DNA from: Mesotaenium endlicherianum
Lineage: Eukaryota; Streptophyta; Zygnematophyceae; Zygnematales; Mesotaeniaceae
Reading direction: 5' to 3'
Assembly (NCBI GenBank): GCA_009602735.1
Contig: WELA01005352.1
Location: forward strand, 17,524 to 53,616
Length of the DNA: 36,093 nt
The notes under the pieces were generated by a model, which had not been told where the DNA came from, did not search any database, and saw nothing but the letters and a program-made list of their open reading frames with translations. This document shows positions 9,157 to 18,510 of the stretch, in pieces. A program made the translations under genes and the position numbers. Positions within the stretch are counted from its first letter, which is position 1. The number at the start of each line of letters is the position of its first letter.

Positions 9157-10801
9157 TCAAGAAGAATGAAGGATTGTAGCCTGCTCTTCAACGACCTCGG
9201 TGTTGATGCCCACATAAACATACATTCCGGTATGATGCTGAAATGCATTGGCAAGAGGCACATGTCCCTGACTGAAAGGGGTGGCCACCATGCTTGTGGC
9301 AACTCCACGTGTTGTTCTTCCGATACCCCTGTCCTCTGGAGACTTCTGCCTTTCTTTGCTGCCAAGAACAGTCAGATCAGCTTCTTCCCTTGCTTGGGCA
9401 GGTGGGCTGGGAGGACGAGTGCGGGGTCCAGTTGCCTCCATGACAGGTATCACATTCCATACACCTGATCTTGGCGCCCTAGGAGTCCTTGCTCCTGCCT
9501 GCCCCTGGATCTCCTAAGTACCAGCTCCTGATGCTTCTCCTTTGCCTTGTTCTTCTTCCTCATCCTCCTCATCTTCCTCCTCTGAGAGGGTAGGGTCTCG
9601 TCCACTAAGTTATCCTGCTCCATGGTTAGACATGGAAAAATCTACTGACCGCCCTTTCTTAGGACGAGCTGGAGGTTGCTTGGCCTTCAGCCTGCTGATA
9701 TTTATCCGGCTTGCATTCGTCGCCCATTTGACAAAGGCATGCTTCCCCTTAGAGAAATAGTCTCTCCTTCTCCTCCTGTGCTCTTTGGTCTCCGCATTCA
9801 TATTACTCTGGCATCCATTCAGCCTGGGGTCCCAAGGGGCATTGTGAGGTGGTAGGATGAGGTAACCGTCCAGCCTATAATGGAGGGGCATTTGGGTGGG
9901 TCCGATCACACTCCAGCTTCCTGTTAGTGACGGTCATCTACCTCCAGCCTGTGGGCTGCTGGGAGTACTGTGGCCCATGTTCAGCCTTTTCCAGCTTACG
10001 AGGGAACCAGTAGGGAGAGAACATCTGCTGCCCTGTTTCTTTGGCCAAGTACTCCCAGCTCCTCCTCTCAACTTCATTGTAGGCTGGCAGTAGTGTGAGG
10101 TAGAATATTGCATTCTTAAAGCTATCCGGCTGCATGCTGACCATCCTGATGAGTCTCTAATTCCCCACTATGCCAGGCACTGGTACTGCCTTATCTGCCA
10201 AGTCATCTGCCAGCAACCGTGCCTGGTTCGTTGTATACCCCACCATTTTCGCATGATCTTCGTAGAGGACCACACCAGTGTGTGTCTCAATGTACTTGTC
10301 CAGGACTTCGGCTCCTTCTCTTTGTAAGAATGTTTCCTTTTCCACCTTGTTGATTTCCTGGGCTGTCAGTATTGCTTTCTTCAGGCTGTCAAAGGTTTGG
10401 CGACCCACCACAGTATATCTGTAAGTGGCCAGGCTCTTCTGCTTCTCAGCTTCAGCCTTGTTCCTTCTCTCCTCCTCTGCTGCCGCCGCTTCCTCTTCTT
10501 GTTTCTTCTGTCTCTCCTCCTCAACTTTCCAGAGATTTCCCGCCTCCTGCTCCTTCTTCCTCTGTGCTTCCTCTGCTGCCTCTTGTTGTCTGCGGACCCT
10601 TTCTTGTTCTCTACTGGTGAGGGACGTCGCCGCCAGCTCTTTTTGGTATTTCTCCATTGTCCTCCTGGCTTCTTTTGCCTTGCGCTTTCTGTCTTTCTTT
10701 TGTGTGGTGGGAGCCATCTTGCACATGTAACCAAAGCACAAGTTAGTAGGTTCTTGATCTTTGTCACAGGAGTTGCAGGAAGAGAAGAAAGCGTGTATCA
10801 T
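9157..10801 (-). pseudogene. Extra ORF (ORF3) downstream of pol, coiled-coil protein, decayed
   Basis: On the same strand as gag-pol and between the chromodomain and the 3' LTR, a reading frame opens near 10801 with a good internal ATG at 10717 (MAPTTQKKDRKRKAKEARR). Residues after this ATG form a long Lys/Arg/Glu/Gln-rich stretch with heptad-like character and a run of EEE/AAAA, as in a coiled coil. A less charged region follows (TYRYTVVGRQTFDSLKKAI). After one stop at about 10157 the same frame continues to 9938 (NEVERRSWEYLAKETGQQ). A shifted frame then continues from 9909 to 9157 with an RRRRR motif, an acidic low-complexity part and two stops. I recognise no family. It may be an accessory or env-position gene or a captured host exon. 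The decay matches that of pol, which suggests it has long been part of the element. Confidence 0.6.
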
Positions 10802-11048
10802 TATAGTAGGTTCGTTCCTAGTTACCTTACGGGGTGGTTACTTGGAGTTAATGTAGCTGCAGTGCAATGACAAATAAACAAATGAATGTGCATGCAAGGT
10901 GAGTTAAGCGATGTGTTGATGTGCTAGTCCCTTTTTCATTCCGCCAACTTTGCTAAATGTGGGCCTGGCTATACCATCTGCCATTATGCTGACACTTTAC
11001 TGTCAATAACTGTCCCTTTCTCGCACATTAACTGTCATTTACTGGCAC

Positions 11049-11066
11049 AATCCCCCTCCAAATTAA
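11049..11066 (-). other. Second polypurine-tract-like motif
   Basis: On the minus strand, TTTAATTTGGAGGGGGAT followed by TGTGCC lies about 50 bp after the end of the chromodomain reading frame. It is nearly the same as the tract at the 3' LTR (TTTAAGTTGGAGGGAT followed by TGTAAT). It could act as an internal plus-strand primer site, or be the scar of an earlier 3' end of the element. Confidence 0.5.
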
Positions 11067-11114
11067 ATGGAGACAGGACCCCCAGTCACCTGCAGATGTC
11101 AACTGACATGACAG

Positions 11115-11351
11115 TTAGGGAGGTGCCCCAGCCGCCCGAAGGTGGAACCAGTTCAACGCCTCTTTGGCATTGGTCAAATGGTCCTTAAATTCCCAAGTAT
11201 CCTCAGAGGCATTGTAATCCTTCCATCTGACCAAGTATTTCACGACATATTTAGATGAGCGACGGACAGAGCGAGCTTCTAAAATCTCCTCAACTTCATA
11301 TTCCTCAGGGTCACCATCCCTGACAGCGGGGACCGGTCCCGGTTGGACAGC
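11115..11351 (-). pseudogene. Chromodomain at the C-terminus of the chromovirus pol
   Basis: In the integrase frame, just after a premature stop at 11352-11354, the translation reads EEYEVEEILEARSVRR, then KYVVKYLVRWKDYNASEDTWE, then LTNAKEALNWF, and ends at a TAA at 11115-11117. This is a complete chromodomain of about 55 residues with the aromatic Tyr, Trp and Tyr positions that bind methylated histone tails. In chromoviruses this module steers integration toward heterochromatin. It is cut off from integrase by the nonsense codon. Confidence 0.85.
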
Positions 11352-11354
11352 TTA

Positions 11355-12779
11355 CTGACCTGTGAACAATGTGTCACCTTTGAAGACTGGGTGACCCTTG
11401 TATTCCGCTGACATGTTCAATTTGTAAGCATTCTGACCGACACGACGCACCACCAAATATGGACCAACCCAAATCGGACCAAGCTTTTTCTTGACCACAC
11501 CAGGCAGGTACAGGTGTTGACAATGCAGTTTGACCAAATCGCCCTTTGAAATTGTCAGCTCCCGACGCTGTTGATGAGCGTATTTTTGTTGATTTTCTTG
11601 GGCTTTGTGCAGATTCTGTTCGACTTTAAACAGGGTGTCAGCAAACTCTTAAGTTAGCTGGAGAGACACCGGATTGTCATTGCCCTCAGGGTGAGATAAG
11701 GACTCCCCTAGCACATCTAAAGGAGACTTAGGGACTCTACCTAGACAGAGTTCAAAAGGAGTCTTTCCCGTTGACGCGTGCACCGCACTGTTGATCGCAA
11801 ACTGAATTTCAGGCAACAGGTCATTCCAATTATCTTATTTTCTGTTAATATATGCTCTCAGCACCTCTTGCAAAACTCGGTTAGTTCTTCCAGTCTGCCC
11901 ATCAGTCTGAGGGTGGTTTGCTGTGCTGAGCAGTTGTTTGACTCCCATTCACCCCATTAAAGCTTGCCAAAACTTAGAGGTAAATTTTGAGTCTCTGTCT
12001 GCGATGATATTAGAGGGTAGCCCATGTTACGTAGTACGTACTACATGGTTGTAGAACTGTCTCGCTGTTTTGAGTGCAATTACTTTGACAGTTGCGGGGA
12101 TGAAAATGACAATTTTTGTCAGTGTATCCACTACTACCAGTATCGAATCATGCCCATTGGCAGTTCGTGGCAGTGTTACCACCCAGTCCATGGATATTGT
12201 TTCCCAGCGTCCAGCTGGGATGGGCAGCGGTTGTAAGAGACCCCCGGATGGTGTGTGCCTAGACTTATTTCTCTGACACTGATCACAGGACTTAACATAT
12301 TTCAAGACCTCCCAAGGCAACCCATCCCAATGATAATGTTTTGCCAATTTGCCAACAGTTTTGGCCTGCCCCAAATGCCCACCCAGTAAACCGTCATGTG
12401 CTTGACTCAGTAAGAGGAACCTTATTTCCAAATTTTTAGGAATGACCAGCTTCAGCCTTCTTGAAGTGGTTTCAGTCACCCACACCTCTCCCTTAAGCCT
12501 ATACCCATGTGCAGTAGCAGGACACACACCATCAGTGGGGCTGGGCTCAAATGTTGGGTCAGAAAGGTAGGCTTTCCTAAGTTGTTCAAGGAAGGACCTT
12601 TTCACCTTCAGTGAAGTGAGTGCACAAAGGACTTTATCTACAGCATGCTGACTAAAGTTCCTTTCTTGCAAGTCAGGTCTTTTAGAAAGTGCATCAGCAA
12701 GATTCAACTTCCCTAGTTCGTAGTCAATGTGGACCTGGAACTGCTCCAGCATCTGGCTCCAGCGGTTCCCCCTCCTCAA
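11355..12779 (-). pseudogene. Chromovirus integrase with four in-frame stops
   Basis: One frame encodes, in order, the end of RNase H (YELGKLNLADALSKRPD), the zinc-binding HHCC module (HDGLLGGHLGQAKT .. CDQCQRNK), the catalytic core ([38 protein letters not shown]) and the GPY/F region (KKLGPIWVGPYLVVRRVG). Stop codons lie in frame at 12027-12029, 11949-11951, 11835-11837 and 11649-11651; a fifth at 11352-11354 separates the chromodomain. At 11889-11891 the codon is GGA (Gly) where the family has the catalytic Glu of the D,D35E triad (DGQTE). It is inactive by both nonsense and active-site change. Confidence 0.88.
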
Positions 12780-12794
12780 CAGCTTGGACTTCTT

Positions 12795-13061
12795 CTAAAA
12801 GTGAGTCAGAGCTAGATGATCTGTAATCACCCTAAAAGCTTTACCATGTAAGTATGCTCTCCATTGTTTGAGCACATGAATGATAGCTAGCAGCTCTTTG
12901 TCACACACTGAGTAATTAATTTCAGCTGGATTAAACTTCATCGACTCATACAACACAAGATGCCACTCCTGCTCTACCTTACCATCTTTTGTGGTTTTGT
13001 CAGCAGGCTGCAACAAAATAGCGCCCATAGCAAAGTCAGAAGCATCAGTAACCACCTGCAC
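12795..13061 (-). pseudogene. Chromovirus RNase H segment
   Basis: VVTDASDFAMGAILLQ carries the first catalytic Asp, FNPAEINYSVCDKELLAIIHVLKQWRAYL the Glu, and FRVITDHLALTHF the next Asp of a Ty3/gypsy RNase H. It is in the integrase frame but out of frame with the RT segment upstream, with a frameshift near 13070 (VLVVYDPAK on the RT side). The RNase H removes RNA from the RNA-DNA hybrid during reverse transcription. Confidence 0.87.
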
Positions 13062-13120
13062 AGCTTTGCTGGGTCATACACGACTAGGACTGGGGCAGAA
13101 CACAAAGCATCTTTAAGGGT

Positions 13121-13798
13121 TTAGGAGTCAGCCTGCTGCTCTTCTCCCCACACATACCCTATGTCTTTTAGTAAGGTCTGGATTTTCTTAGAATCCACAC
13201 TGATGCCTTCTTTACTAACAACGTGGCTTAAAGATTTAATTCTTTCCTTAAAGAAATCACACTTGCTCATTTTAGTATTTAACTGATTTCTTCTCAGAGT
13301 GTCCACGACTATCTTTAAGTGTTCAGTATGCTGAGCTTCATCTTTAGAGAAAATTAAAATATCATCCAGGAAGACTTGCACAAACTTATCCAAGTAAGGT
13401 CTGAAAATGTTATTCATAACACCCATGAAGGTTGCAGGAGCATTAGTCAGTCCAAAAGGCATCACATTATACTCATAGTGTCTATAACGTGTGCGGGAGG
13501 CAGTCTTGTGTTCATCCCCCTCAGCAATTCTGATTCGATGATAACCGCTCTTGAGATTTATTTTATTGAAACCCTTAGCACCAGACAGGGTATCAAGCAA
13601 GTCCTCGATTCTGGATGAAGCATACTTGTTCTTTACTGTAATTTCATTAAGAGCTCTGCAATCAACGCACATCCGCATACTCCCATCCTTTTTCTTAATA
13701 ATTAGGATGGGTGCGCCATAAGGTGATTTACTGAGGAAAATATAATCATTTTGCTCTGCAATCTGTGTTTTCAACTCTTCGCTCTCCATATAAGACAA
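13121..13798 (-). pseudogene. Chromovirus reverse transcriptase with altered motif A
   Basis: Typical chromovirus RT blocks are present: SPYGAPILIIKKKDGSMRMC, DCRALNEITVKNKY, the fingers-palm motif, VMPFGLTNAPATFM, and motif C as VFLDDILIFSKDE with both Asp residues (codons at 13361-13366). Motif A reads GFNKINLKSGYH, with an AAT (Asn) codon at 13556-13558 where nearly all RTs have the metal-binding Asp (GAT or GAC). The reading frame is shifted relative to the protease before it and to RNase H after it. The enzyme is therefore dead. Confidence 0.9.
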
Positions 13799-14154
13799 GC
13801 CATAAGTGTGTTGAGTACCTCAAATGTAAGCGTTTCAGTTAGAACTGCAATGCCAGAACCTAACTGGACCTTAACATGTTTAGTTATAACTCTTCCCGGG
13901 ATACTTGAGGCATCTCCAAGGAATATTCTTCCCTTCCCTTGGGTGACAGTAGACACCCTTAGCCGCTTAGCCAAGTCCTTATGGATAAACGTTTGTGACG
14001 CCCCTCCGTCAACAAATGCCCTCACCTTCCTACCTGCAATCATACAATGCAGTAGAATAGGGGCGACTGACTTTTCGTGACTTTCGCATTGTTCTCCTGA
14101 CTTAGCACAGAAATGTTGGACATCTGGTGGAACAAGACCATCTAGAGTGTGCAC
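13771..14154 (-). pseudogene. Chromovirus aspartic protease region
   Basis: The segment contains RAFVDGGASQTFIHKDLAKRL, the active-site motif of the retrotransposon aspartic protease (catalytic Asp codon at 14008-14010), followed by the flap-like region (ITKHVKVQLGSGIAVL). The usual D-S/T-G-A is D-G-G-A here, replacing the hydroxyl residue after the Asp. A frameshift near 13780 separates it from RT. Confidence 0.8.
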
Positions 14155-14364
14155 TCTTTGGGAATCTATATTGCTGATGGTCTCCTTATCTGTTTGTCAG
14201 GCATGCATAGTGAATACAATTTAGCAGGACCCATAACACTTGCTACGAGGGCAGCTAGTGACGACTCACTATCTCTAGCATCCTCACAGCCAGTAGATTG
14301 AATTACTGACTGTTTCTTTTAAAGGCTGGTTCTTTCTCTCAACCTTTAGAAGGTGCTTGACCGA

Positions 14365-14406
14365 ACATTGCTCTCTGTAGTGACCCAGCTGCTGGCAATG
14401 GTAGCA
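14365..14406 (-). pseudogene. Gag CCHC zinc knuckle
   Basis: The minus strand encodes CYHCQQLGHYREQC, a perfect C-x2-C-x4-H-x4-C nucleocapsid zinc knuckle that packages element RNA. It lies between the capsid-like part (14565-14846) and the protease, in a stretch without a long open frame. Confidence 0.85.
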
Positions 14407-14564
14407 AACAGATTTTGCTGAGGCTGGTCTCGGCTTAGTCCTACCATCACCTCTTCCATAGCCACTCCGAGAGTATCCACCTCTCCCTCTAGACTGATAG
14501 CATAATACTCGTACTGATACTCATCACCCTGATCGTTCTCAGCTTGATCTCCTTCAATTGCTTT

Positions 14565-14846
14565 TTAAGAACCGTGTGGCTTTATTACAATCTTAGACAC
14601 CAAAGCATTACTTTGGCACTTGTGATTGAACTGTTGCTGATCCCAGGCATCAGCATCTTGGATCAAGTCAACCAGTTTCTCATATTTCTTTTCAGCAAAA
14701 TGACCTGAGACTTCGGATTTCAAGCCATACCTGAAGTATGCTATCCTATACCGCTCTGGCAATTCTAGCTGCTTCATCATGTTCTCCCGGAACTTTTGAG
14801 CAAACTCAGCAACTAAAGTGGTCTGCTTCAGTGCCAAAGAGATCAT
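14565..14846 (-). pseudogene. Gag capsid-like segment
   Basis: This 93-codon segment (TTLVAEFAQKFRENMMKQL, GLKSEVSGHFAEKKYEKL) resembles the retrotransposon gag capsid region of plant gypsy elements: helical, Lys- and Glu-rich, and immediately before the zinc knuckle. It is out of frame with the gag N-terminal part at 15022-15735. Confidence 0.7.
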
Positions 14847-15021
14847 TGCATAGATAGCTTTCTCCTGCTGATTGATAACATCAAACTTCTCATGCAGCTT
14901 CTTGACAAATTCTACCCAAGTAGGGTCACCGAGTTGTTGAGCCTTACGCTCTCCTTTTCAATACAGCCACCAGTCTGCAGTACTGCCTTTCAGTAGAGCA
15001 CCTTCTCGTAATCTTGCAATT

Positions 15022-15735
15022 CTAGGTAGTGCTCAGCCACTGCTCAACATCAACGAGAAACTTGATCAGGTAATACTTTTTGTTTCCCTCAGGATCATTG
15101 TCCTGGGGAGGTTTTGGCTTAGGCCTACTAGGCCCTCTGCCACCACCACCAGTGGTTTGACAACCCAGTTGGTCTCTGTCACGCAACAATGACATCATGA
15201 TCCTTTTGTCCACCTGTTGGGACTGATACATGCTCGCCATTTGCAATTGCATTTGAACAAATAAAGCTCCCAAATCTACATTCTGAGGTGGTAGCCCCGC
15301 AAACGCAGCAGTAACAACATTAGCTCTATTAGTAGCAGCTTCGGCATTCCCAATTGCTGTCGCTCCGGCTATGCCTGTTGCGCTCAACTGTGTGCGAATT
15401 CGGGGGAGAAGTATGACATTAGGCACAGCAAAAAGTTGGTTTCGGAGATTGGTCCTCTCTGCCATCTGCTCTTCCACCGTCCTTTCATCAGGGGCCCTCC
15501 TGTGTACTGTCTCCTCTACCCCTTTGACTAAACGCTCATCCTCAGCCAGCTGGGCTGCAACTGCAGCAAGAGCTGCTGCCTGCTCAGCAGCTTCTCTAGC
15601 TTCTGCATTTTGCAGCGTTTCTAAGTAGGTACGCGGTCCAAAGACGCGACTTTCGTCCTGCCCTTCTACAATGCAATCATTGTCCTCACCCTCCATTTTT
15701 CGAGAGTTGCTAGCTTGACACCTAGTCCTTACCAT
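15022..15735 (-). pseudogene. Gag N-terminal ORF
   Basis: The frame begins MVRTRCQASNSRKMEGED, 21 bp after the primer site, as expected for gag. It has an Ala/Glu-rich coiled stretch (residues about 40-75), a glycine-rich patch followed by a Pro/Lys-rich segment (SRPKPKPPQDNDPEG), and then the entry to the capsid fold (KKYYLIKFLVDVEQWL) before a stop at 15022. The last part matches the start of the retrotransposon gag domain, so the stop is a lesion and the rest follows in another frame. Confidence 0.75.
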
Positions 15736-15755
15736 AGACGACTACTGTGATAACT

Positions 15756-15767
15756 GCTCCGTTACCA
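15756..15767 (-). other. Primer-binding site, initiator-Met tRNA type
   Basis: The minus strand reads TGGTAACGGAGC one base after the LTR end (..TTTTCA). It matches 10 of 12 positions of TGGTATCAGAGC, the site complementary to initiator methionine tRNA used by many plant LTR retrotransposons. Confidence 0.75.
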
Positions 15768-15768
15768 C

Positions 15769-16489
15769 TGAAAATAATCGACTTACCAATAGGCGATTAA
15801 TAATTAATAAAGATCTTCATATGAGCAAGTAATCTTTATGGAATTTGAACACACTAGCAGTGAGCAATACTCGCAAGTCAAATGCAAGTAAGCTAGCATC
15901 ACTAATGCAATCAGTAAACTCATACATAAGCAAGGCTAGAAGACAGTGCGTATCAATGGCTTCTCGCCTTGGATTCAGATATCTCTTAGTAAGCAGTACA
16001 AGAGAGTTGACCTCGTTTCCAAATGCCAAACTCGAGAGCAATGTCTAGCATATGTATATGGAATGAGTTTACTGTTCAACGGCAAGTGCGATGGCACCGC
16101 CTACCCGGGACTTAACCACGTTGGTAGGACCTTGGCTAACCAAATCCACAGCCATCTCCCATCATCCCGAATCGCCATCCACCTTAAGGGTGTCATGTGG
16201 CCACTCATCTAGCACACCACACTTAGATGCATAGCTAGGCAGTTCGCTGCTGCCGAGTACGGCAGCCAGCTGACTGTCAAAGAATGTGTCAGCAAGCTGA
16301 CACAAGTCAATAGGCTGACCTGATGGACTTTTGCCTGCTACTCTGGGCTGAGTCATTTAATTAAGTATCAAGTATCGAGTAGACTTAAATCCAGCAGACT
16401 ACATATTAATTCAAGTTCAGCGGGCTGAATTTATTTAAGTATTGTATCTAAATGAATATTATATCTATCCAATATACTGATTCACTGCA
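15769..16489 (-). repeat. 5' LTR of the chromovirus
   Basis: 721 bp, on the plus strand from TGAAAATAATCG to ..GATTCACTGCA. Compared with the 3' LTR it lacks about 30 bp near 15840 and has extra sequence near 16280-16350, with many scattered substitutions. Minus-strand transcription starting in this LTR would produce the gag-pol RNA. Confidence 0.92.
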
Positions 16490-16661
16490 TGATATAAGTT
16501 ACAAAATAATAATTTTGTATATAATAATGCTTTTAAATATTTTTAGAGTAGTTTTGTGTGGGTTTAAGTGTAAATTAATACTCTTCATGTCCTTTGAACC
16601 TTCTAAGGCAATTTGGAAGTTAGAGGAAGGACCTAGAAGAACTCCACGTGGCAAAAGTCAA
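16490..16661. other. AT-rich junction sequence
   Basis: AT-rich stretch between the 5' LTR and the shared element end. It may be the continuation of the element whose end lies at 16662-16976, since the matching copy runs off the right edge of the window. No gene seen. Confidence 0.4.
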
Positions 16662-16976
16662 ATATGCCATGTTTAGGTCAAAAGGACATGTGTACATTAT
16701 TCTAGAACGGGGTGGCAAGTTTTGGGATGTGTTGGGTGCCAACACATCAACATGCACCTTCCTAGAAATTAGTTACGTAGCAAGTACTCTAAGAAGAGCT
16801 AGAACATAGAAGGCATTCGAGACTCACTCTTATACTTGCCAAATTCCAAAGATATATTAACTTTCACAAAGTTATCTCTTTTTCAAGAAGCTACCATTTG
16901 TGTTCATAGATCCTTGCATCTTCATTAGATAAAGTATTATGTTTTACGAAGTACTTCATCTATCTGTTTCACTACA
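16662..16976 (-). repeat. LTR-like element end, inverted copy of 35789-36093
   Basis: The reverse complement of this segment matches 35789-36093 with scattered differences and one small indel. Both copies start (in the 35789 orientation) at TGTAGTGAAACAG, and similarity stops there within one or two bases. The TG start and sharp boundary suggest an LTR or other transposon terminus of a family different from the chromovirus. It encodes no protein. Confidence 0.75.
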
Positions 16977-17214
16977 CTCGTCATCTCCAGCTTCCATATC
17001 CTTCTTATAACCAGCCAGCGCTTTCGCATGATTGACTTTGGTGGTAGCACTTTTGCTAGCCGCAGGTGGTTTGCATACCACACATTGGGTATGCATAATC
17101 TTTTTAGAAAGTTTTGCATACACACCTTGCAGTTCTGTACGTGTTTCTGTTGTATCTTCCTCAGCAGCGACCCTTCTCTGGCCAGCTTCTTCTAGCTGAT
17201 GCAATGCTTCTGAT
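16977..17214 (-). pseudogene. Unidentified ORF fragment cut by the element insertion
   Basis: The minus-strand frame reads SEALHQLEEAGQRRVAAEE, then LQGVYAKLSKKIMHTQCVVC, then KALAGYKKDMEAGDDE. It meets the element end at 16976, where the frame runs a few codons into the element (TGT AGT GAA ACA ..) and stops at 16956. It is charged and helical, with a CVVC pair. I recognise no family. A CACTAACACAG just upstream looks like a 3' splice site. It could be a host exon or an older transposon ORF interrupted by the insertion. Confidence 0.35.
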
Positions 17215-17232
17215 CTGTGTTAGTGCAAATGT

Positions 17233-17607
17233 CTATATTCTCAACAGGGGTTGTTGGCGCTGCTCTTTTTGCTTAGCCTTTCGATCAACATGCACGCTTA
17301 TGTGTCCTTCAAACCCATGTCTTATAACGTGGAAATTTCGTCGTGTTGGCTGTGCCAATGGGCCATGGCTGTGCTGGCCTGCCCTCTCAGCGCAGCCTGA
17401 CTTGGAAGCCGCTAAGGTGGCCAATTCGTCAGCCCTTGTTAACTGCTTGCGTGGACCAATTTGCAGGTCCTGGTGGGTCAGCCTTAACAGCCGTACTGTT
17501 AAAACCCACCCATCTCCGAGTGTCGGGTTTGGCTTGTCGCAGCCATTACTCATGTGTGACTGACTTAGTCTTTCAACGCTGTACTGGCACATGTCACATG
17601 TCAGCAC
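17233..17607 (-). other. Unidentified minus-strand ORF
   Basis: A 124-codon open stretch that may belong with the fragment at 16977-17214, although the two are in different frames and only about 30 bp apart, too short for a normal intron. The end is basic and Gln-rich (DRKAKQKEQRQQPL) and the middle reads ELATLAASKSGCAERAGQ. No domain recognised. The opposite strand is also open over much of this span, so coding is not assured. Confidence 0.25.
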
Positions 17608-18510
17608 TTAGGTCAGTCAGTGAGTCAACGTTGACTGTCCGTACCTGAAAAAAACGTGACTTGCGCCACGCGTGCTGCGCCGTCAAACTGGCAGCAGTGG
17701 CGAACATGTCACGAACACTCAGGTTGAAGCCTTAACAGAACCGGCAGCGCGGATCTGAACCAGATCTCGAGTAGTCGGGCATCTCGTCCAAGGCCACATC
17801 GTGCTGCGTAACCAGCTGCCGGCTGCCTGCCGGGGGTGTTCTGAGCCCTGCTTTGCCAGATCAAGTCGTGAGCAATGTCGTGTGAGGGATAATCAAAGGA
17901 GATTCTGCGATCTTCTCTACGACAAGAGAGACGAAAGTGAGTTCGTGTTTGCCTGCGTCTTGCGCTACAATTCAGTCGACTTCACTCAGAGTTAGGAAAT
18001 TGCCACGTCCTCCGGGCTACATTGTTTGCCACTCAAAGTGCGCTTGAATCTGCCGTAAAGGCGGGCGCAGCCAATCGGATTGTCGAGATGAAGTAGCATC
18101 TATCGCGTAGTAGACCTGCAAGAGCAAGCGGCAAGTGAGGACAGCGCAGGCATACTGCCATTGTGACTGCGCGCATACATGTGACAATCTTCAAGTACAG
18201 GATTTAGCGTGCCGCCATAGCTTGCAGGGTCGAAGTCAGACGTTGGTTGCAGAGCTCATATTCATTATCCCTCGTTTTTAGTGTTCTTCCGGACCGTTGT
18301 CCCGCCTTTCTGACAGGTTTTGGGAAACACCTGCATCCCGTTCCGTAATTTGAAGGCAAAGTTTTCAAAAAGTTTGAATTTGGCGAATAGTGATTGTGGA
18401 GTGAAGTTAAAGCAACAGTCAGCACGTACTGAAGCTTGAATGTAGAGTAAACGAAAGGCGTAAGTAGTTACGTCTTAGTCCCCTGTGCTGATTACAGAGT
18501 TCTATGTGAC
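17608..18510. other. No gene seen; W-box palindrome
   Basis: Contains AGTCAACGTTGACT (17623-17636), a perfect 14-bp palindrome made of two facing TTGAC cores, the core of the WRKY W-box. Otherwise only short, unrecognised open frames. Confidence 0.4.

Larger units (their letters stand above)
8086..16489 (-). mobile_element. Complete but defective Ty3/gypsy chromovirus, 8.4 kb, minus strand
   Basis: Two directly repeated LTRs of about 720 bp enclose, in minus-strand order, primer site, gag, zinc knuckle, protease, RT, RNase H, integrase, chromodomain, an extra ORF and a polypurine tract. The order RT-RNase H-integrase places it in Ty3/gypsy (Metaviridae), and the chromodomain after integrase places it in the chromoviruses. 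The two LTRs differ at many positions and by indels of tens of bases, which points to an old insertion. Flanking 5-mers (ATAGT at 8081-8085, TGATA at 16490-16494) do not match, so no target duplication is visible. Coding parts are broken by frameshifts and stops and by changes in catalytic residues. Confidence 0.93.

Noticed and set aside
10397-10870. Plus-strand Leu/Ser-rich ORF
   Set aside because: Antisense shadow of the Lys/Glu-rich coiled-coil ORF on the minus strand.
5485-16489. Possibility that the two gypsy pol regions belong to one element
   Set aside because: Their RT sequences differ strongly, and the chromovirus has its own complete set of domains between two matching LTRs; the 5485-7231 fragment lies outside these LTRs.
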